NCBI GenBank assembly: GCA_038206235.1
Contig: JBBRBB010000003.1
Location: forward strand, 1 to 64,000
Reading direction: 5' to 3'
DNA: 64,000 bases
Origin: JBBRBB01 sp038206235
GTDB lineage: Bacteria > Bacteroidota > Bacteroidia > Chitinophagales > Chitinophagaceae
Below are positions 59,610-64,000 of the stretch, one piece after another. Position numbers and translations under genes: made by a program. The notes under the pieces were generated by a model. That model was not told the origin of the DNA and ran no database searches. It saw only the letters and a program-made list of their open reading frames with translations. Each line of letters starts with the position of its first letter. The stretch's first letter is position 1.

Positions 59610-62600
59610 TTAATTTCCTGTTACTACTATTTTTTTTCTAAAGCTATAATCCTTACTTACCAGGTTCACCTCATACACGCCGGCCGCTGTGCCTGCGGGC
59701 AATTCAATTAACTGTGATGCGCTGCCATCTGTATGCTCTATGGCTTTGCTGAATACAAGCCTTCCTTTCGCATCATGGATTAAGAGATTATATTTTGCAG
59801 CAGACATATTCGTCATCTGCAGTGTGAATCTTCCGTTGCTTACAGGGTTTGGATAGATTGCAATGGATGCACCACCGTTGGCACTTATCACCACATTGAT
59901 AATTTGTGTATAATAGATTGCGCCATTCTTATCGAGCACTTTTATGCGGTAATAATTATTTCCTGTATTTGGTTTTTGGTCTGCAAAATTGTAATCAGCA
60001 GAGGAGCCTGTATTTTTTGCTGCAACATTCCCAAGAATGATAAACCCTCTTGCATCTGCGCTTCTTTCCACTTCGTAATGGTCAATATCAATTTCATTAA
60101 GAGCAGTCCATGCAAGCTGTACTGCGGTTCCCTGCTGCCATGCTTTAAAGCTAATAATGTTTACAGGCAGAATGTAATCTGCTGAATTAATAACAGCAAA
60201 ACGGTTAAAAGTAGTGATGCCCTGCACTGCTCCAAGATTATTAGGACTTACACCATAAGTGTATTGTCCATAAATTTCTGTGCCGTTTGCCGAAGCGATA
60301 AAATTCTTTGTATCGCTGCCACTTGAAATATTTACAAATACATTTAGTGCGTTTTGTTGCGCCAAATGAATATCGCCATAATTAAATGGAGATTCCACCT
60401 CATCTTCTAAAAAAGGATAACCTGTAACATCTCTCTTGGTGAAGAATAATTTCATGGTTGCTTTTGCACCGCTTCCCGGGTTTGTTGCTTTTATATACCA
60501 GATGCGCTCTACCACAGGGTTTGGAGTGTTTCCAATATCACCCTTACCAACCGCAACGGTGAAATCATTGGCTGTACCATTTTGATTATTTATCATCATT
60601 CGGTTTGGTGATTTATAATCTGAAGAAACAGGGAAGAAGACATCTGTATTGGTTGCGCCAATATTATTTATTTTAAATCCCTGTGAGCCGTCTGTTGCAT
60701 CGGTTACTGCAGCCGCATCGCAGGTGCAGATATAACTGTTTGTGTACAGTGCAGGCGGAGTATAAGTTCCTGTCCTATCATAAGTGAGCAGCTTATGATT
60801 TGTACCAAGAATTCCATTGGTAAGTGTAAGGCTTTTTATAGTAAGATTAGTTCCCAGCAAGGCAGCGGCACTTTGACCCACACCCGTACGATTTAAAGTA
60901 AATAAATTTAATGTTTGCGCTCCTGATGCAAAATTGATAGTTCCTGAATTACCACTTGTTCCCCCAATATATAAATTTGATGTTATTGAGCCTTTCAAAT
61001 TTCCTGCACCGGTTATAGTACCGCCAAGCGTAAGTGTATTTCCATTGACTGATAAGTTACTGCCTGTTTGTAATGTAAGAATATTATTAACTGAAACATT
61101 TTTATTCATAGAAACATCAGCGCTTGTATTGTTTATTGTAAGATTATCAAAAGTAGTTGCATTGCTTCCTCCAATTGATTCAGCAGCCGTACCGCTAAAA
61201 AATACTATATGCGCATGAGTTAGAAATGTGCCATTGTTTGTCCAGTTTCCTTTTACAATAATATTCCCTGTTGTGCCTGCATCCTGCGATTCAGAAAGAT
61301 TTCCATTGAGAAGAATATTTCCGTTTACTGTGAGTGGCACTGTCATATTATTTCCGCTCTCATCCATAGAAAAAGATGAGCCTGCATCAATGGTGAGGTC
61401 TCCTGCCATATTTAATGTTGTTCCGGTATTTGATGAGCCGCCGGGAGCTAATGTTGTATTGTTTGAAATCTGAACATGATAGGGGTAGCCTGCACCGCCG
61501 GATGTATTCCATTCGCAATACCGGCTAAATGTTCCGGCGGTATTATATTTAAGCGTTGAGCCCGCAGCATACGCAGGATGAGTGCAATTAAAAGCAAAGG
61601 CTCCGTTATTAATTGTAAGTATTCCATTAATGGTTGATGCTGTTCCAAAATCAAAACCGCCATTCCCAATAGTCAAATTCATAAAATTAATAGTGCCGCT
61701 TGCTGTGCCGCCAGAGGTATAAGTTACCGAGCCTGTGCTGCCCGTTGTAATATAAGTACCGTTGTTGGTAAAAGTTCCTCCAAAATTTATTGTGAGATTA
61801 CCGCTGCCGCTCATAGTGAAACCCCCATTGTTAGTAACGCTGTTTGTTGTAAGAGTAATTCCTGATGGAATGGTGAGTTGTGCGCCTGCTGCAATGGTTA
61901 CAGAGCTTGCAGCAATATTTGCACTGCTTGAAGTAAGGGGATAAAATGAAAGCCCGCCCGGAATTGTTACCACAGTAGTTGCAGTAGGAACACCACCACA
62001 CCAGTTGCTTGCATTATTCCAATCGGAGTTTACGCCCAGCCAGGTGCCACTCGATTTAACCGTTATAGTAGTTGTACTGCTGCTTGTGCAACCTGAACCG
62101 GATGTTGCAGAAGCAGTGTACACGTTTATACCAGGCGGAGGTTTTGCATACACAGGAGATACAGGGTCGCCGGCCATGTAATCAACAGTAGCAGCCATAT
62201 CTGTATATATTCCGAAAGAAGGCGACCATATATAATTAATATTTTGCTTGTATGCTATTTTAATTGACCAGCTATTCAATACCCCCACACCGCTTGCCTC
62301 ATCATCATATACCCTGAGCTTCCAGTTACCATCCGGAATAGTAAACAAATTGCTGAACAGGTTTGTACTGGTTGCCACTGAAGCTATTTCAAAACTTGAT
62401 GCAGCATCTGCTTTAAACGTTCCTGTAAAAGGAGCAGAGACGCTGTTAACTGCAGGCTTTGTATTATCTGAACTAATGGAAGTATTTGTAAAATTTGTTC
62501 CTGATGTTATAAACTCACCACTTATTAAATTTATAATTTGTCCGTTTGGCGCTTCAAGATTTACGATTATATCAGGGTCGAAAAGATTCATTGAAATATT

Positions 62601-64000
62601 CAGCGTTACTATTACGCTGTCAATATTAGATGCTGCAGGAATATTAGTTATGCTGATACTATTATTGATGCCTGCTGGATTCGCATCAGGAATGGTTAAA
62701 TTAATATTACCCGAACTTGCTATGGATGTTCCCGTAAGAACAGAAGCGCCGGTAACCGTAAGTGTTTGAATGCCTCCCTGACAAAAAGATGCTGATGTTG
62801 GAGTTACAATTGGCGCAACGGGTAAAATATTCACTGTAACAGGAACCATAGCAGTAATGCTGCATCCCGAAATATCTGTTGCCGTAACTGTATAAAGTGT
62901 AGTAACTGCTGGCGTTATTGTTTGAGATGCACCATTCAAATTGCCCGGGCTCCAGTTGTATGAATAACCGCCATTAGAGCTGGACACATTTAACGCCACA
63001 GTTGAACCTGTACAAATACTCGAAGGCGACGCGGTTGCAGTGACAGGGGCAGGGGAAGTTATAGTAGCTGTAACTTTTGTACGGCCGCTTTCACACCCAT
63101 TTATTATAGTCCAGTTATAAAAAAAATAATAATTGGGTGAAGCGCTTACATTCCATCCGCCGGTTATGCTCCCAACACTTCCTAAAGAATACGGAAAAGT
63201 TACACTGCTTGCAAAATCTCTGAAAAGATTTACAGCAGAAGCATTTGAGCTGATTATCAAACGATGATTCGTTCCCACAGGTATGGAAAACCCGAGAGGA
63301 ATATTTACAGCAATTGTAGAAGCGCCAGTGAAAGTATAGCTTATAGAACAGCCGGGAATTAATGCGCCTGAATTCGTTAAAGCCTGGATAGTAATAGTGC
63401 CGGCACCCTGAGGATACACATTTACCGATGCTATTGTAAACGCAGAAGTTGCAGTAAAAACAAGACCTGCATCCGCTGCATTATTGACTCCGTCTAAGCC
63501 GTTGGTAGAGACTTTACCGCCTGTGGCAGTTGCACCTGAGCTTGCACTTATCCAAAAATCGGTAGTGCTGCTAAGATTAGGAGTAGTAAATGATGAAGCA
63601 GCAGAAGATTTTAAAAGATTACCGCCTGTGGCTGCATCATACCAGTTATAAGTTGTGGCGCCTGAAGCTGCTGCATTTAATGTCAACGTTCCTGTGCCGC
63701 AGCGTGTGGCTGGTGTTGTACTTGTGATTGAAGGATTATTAACGGTAATAGTAACTTGATTAGAATTAGCCGGAGTTCCTGAATTGCATGTAACCTTTAA
63801 GCGATAAGAAGTAGTAGAAGTAATAGTTCCCGAATTCATTGTAAAGGGTAAAGTTTGCCCTGTAAGATCATTAATATCCGATGAAAAGTTATCACTTGAA
63901 TATTGCCATTGGTAAGTGCTTCCTGCGCCACATGAATATCCAACATCAGTAATAGTTACAGAGGCAGAGCTGCAGAATGAGATATTGCCGGTGATTGAAG
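59610..64000 (-). CDS. Giant T9SS cargo protein, copy 3 (5' end outside the window)
   Basis: The frame is open to the window edge (more than 1463 codons), so the start is outside. An Ig-like/PKD domain (TYQWQYSSDNFSSDIND, VTCNSGTPANSNQVTITV) and a module with RTKVTATITSPAPVTATASPSS are followed by a P-proprotein-convertase-like domain (PDIIVNLEAPNGQIINLISG ... FTIPDGNWKLRVYDDEASGVG). Next come GTWLGVNSDWNNASNWCGG and GGTFTNNGTY repeats, then the shared C-terminal region with sorting domain (GVYEVNLVSKDYSFRKKIVV). The P-domain is often found beside proteases or lectins, but no catalytic domain is visible in the part present. The promoter is not in view. Confidence 0.85.
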   Translation of the reverse strand, partial: SITGNISFCSSASVTITDVGYSCGAGSTYQWQYSSDNFSSDINDLTGQTLPFTMNSGTITSTTSYRLKVTCNSGTPANSNQVTITVNNPSITSTTPATRCGTGTLTLNAAASGATTYNWYDAATGGNLLKSSAASSFTTPNLSSTTDFWISASSGATATGGKVSTNGLDGVNNAADAGLVFTATSAFTIASVNVYPQGAGTITIQALTNSGALIPGCSISYTFTGASTIAVNIPLGFSIPVGTNHRLIISSNASAVNLFRDFASSVTFPYSLGSVGSITGGWNVSASPNYYFFYNWTIINGCESGRTKVTATITSPAPVTATASPSSICTGSTVALNVSSSNGGYSYNWSPGNLNGASQTITPAVTTLYTVTATDISGCSITAMVPVTVNILPVAPIVTPTSASFCQGGIQTLTVTGASVLTGTSIASSGNINLTIPDANPAGINNSISITNIPAASNIDSVIVTLNISMNLFDPDIIVNLEAPNGQIINLISGEFITSGTNFTNTSISSDNTKPAVNSVSAPFTGTFKADAASSFEIASVATSTNLFSNLFTIPDGNWKLRVYDDEASGVGVLNSWSIKIAYKQNINYIWSPSFGIYTDMAATVDYMAGDPVSPVYAKPPPGINVYTASATSGSGCTSSSTTTITVKSSGTWLGVNSDWNNASNWCGGVPTATTVVTIPGGLSFYPLTSSSANIAASSVTIAAGAQLTIPSGITLTTNSVTNNGGFTMSGSGNLTINFGGTFTNNGTYITTGSTGSVTYTSGGTASGTINFMNLTIGNGGFDFGTASTINGILTINNGAFAFNCTHPAYAAGSTLKYNTAGTFSRYCEWNTSGGAGYPYHVQISNNTTLAPGGSSNTGTTLNMAGDLTIDAGSSFSMDESGNNMTVPLTVNGNILLNGNLSESQDAGTTGNIIVKGNWTNNGTFLTHAHIVFFSGTAAESIGGSNATTFDNLTINNTSADVSMNKNVSVNNILTLQTGSNLSVNGNTLTLGGTITGAGNLKGSITSNLYIGGTSGNSGTINFASGAQTLNLFTLNRTGVGQSAAALLGTNLTIKSLTLTNGILGTNHKLLTYDRTGTYTPPALYTNSYICTCDAAAVTDATDGSQGFKINNIGATNTDVFFPVSSDYKSPNRMMINNQNGTANDFTVAVGKGDIGNTPNPVVERIWYIKATNPGSGAKATMKLFFTKRDVTGYPFLEDEVESPFNYGDIHLAQQNALNVFVNISSGSDTKNFIASANGTEIYGQYTYGVSPNNLGAVQGITTFNRFAVINSADYILPVNIISFKAWQQGTAVQLAWTALNEIDIDHYEVERSADARGFIILGNVAAKNTGSSADYNFADQKPNTGNNYYRIKVLDKNGAIYYTQIINVVISANGGASIAIYPNPVSNGRFTLQMTNMSAAKYNLLIHDAKGRLVFSKAIEHTDGSASQLIELPAGTAAGVYEVNLVSKDYSFRKKIVVTGN

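Overview
The window looks like chromosomal DNA of a Bacteroidota bacterium, most likely of the Chitinophagaceae or a close relative. The grounds are low GC, promoter-like TAnnTTTG boxes instead of E. coli-type -10 boxes, several proteins with type IX secretion (T9SS) C-terminal sorting domains, the futalosine menaquinone enzyme MqnE, the bacillithiol enzyme BshC, a short sigma-70 factor of Bacteroidota type and a DUF2652 protein. I saw no rRNA, tRNA, CRISPR array, prophage or conjugative element.

Layout. 1-1100: the 5' part of an IS5-type transposase, then a decayed PemK/MazF-type toxin-antitoxin pair. 1150-3320: small unrecognised genes on the minus strand. 3600-10500: housekeeping and envelope genes (DedA protein, Nudix hydrolase, pyrE, HMA-like protein, fatty acid hydroxylase, two GT-C-like membrane proteins, DinB). 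10500-18330: minus-strand genes for a subtilase, bshC, rimO, rlmB, murQ and a BadF-type kinase. 18445-26765: plus-strand genes for a C-terminal processing protease, a NagZ/beta-lactamase-like fusion, a penicillin-acylase-family protein and a small membrane protein. 26760-39200: mostly minus strand, with a glycosyltransferase, a frameshifted lipoprotein, mqnE, two secreted hydrolases, pyruvate kinase, phosphofructokinase, DoxX, a frameshifted VOC protein and an NHL lipoprotein. 39300-44750: an accessory stretch with a DUF2652 protein, an AbiEii-like nucleotidyltransferase toxin pair, a Fic protein, a RelE-like remnant and a RAMA-like protein. 44850-51250: RND pump, histidine kinase, YqgE and a sigma factor. 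51547-64000: three tandem giant paralogous T9SS cargo proteins, the last cut by the window edge.

Genes that work together: murQ, the BadF-type kinase and the NagZ fusion form a likely peptidoglycan-sugar recycling set; pyk and pfkA are adjacent glycolytic genes; the T9SS cargo genes share near-identical C-termini and the same promoter layout.

The most unusual content is repetitive DNA. There are heptamer tandem repeats, one of them in frame inside bshC, and small palindromes inside a transposase and inside another repeat. There is also a 276-bp element with 11-bp terminal inverted repeats, and a toxin-antitoxin pair lying between the intact and a degraded copy of one gene's 3' end. No complete novel defence system was recognised.
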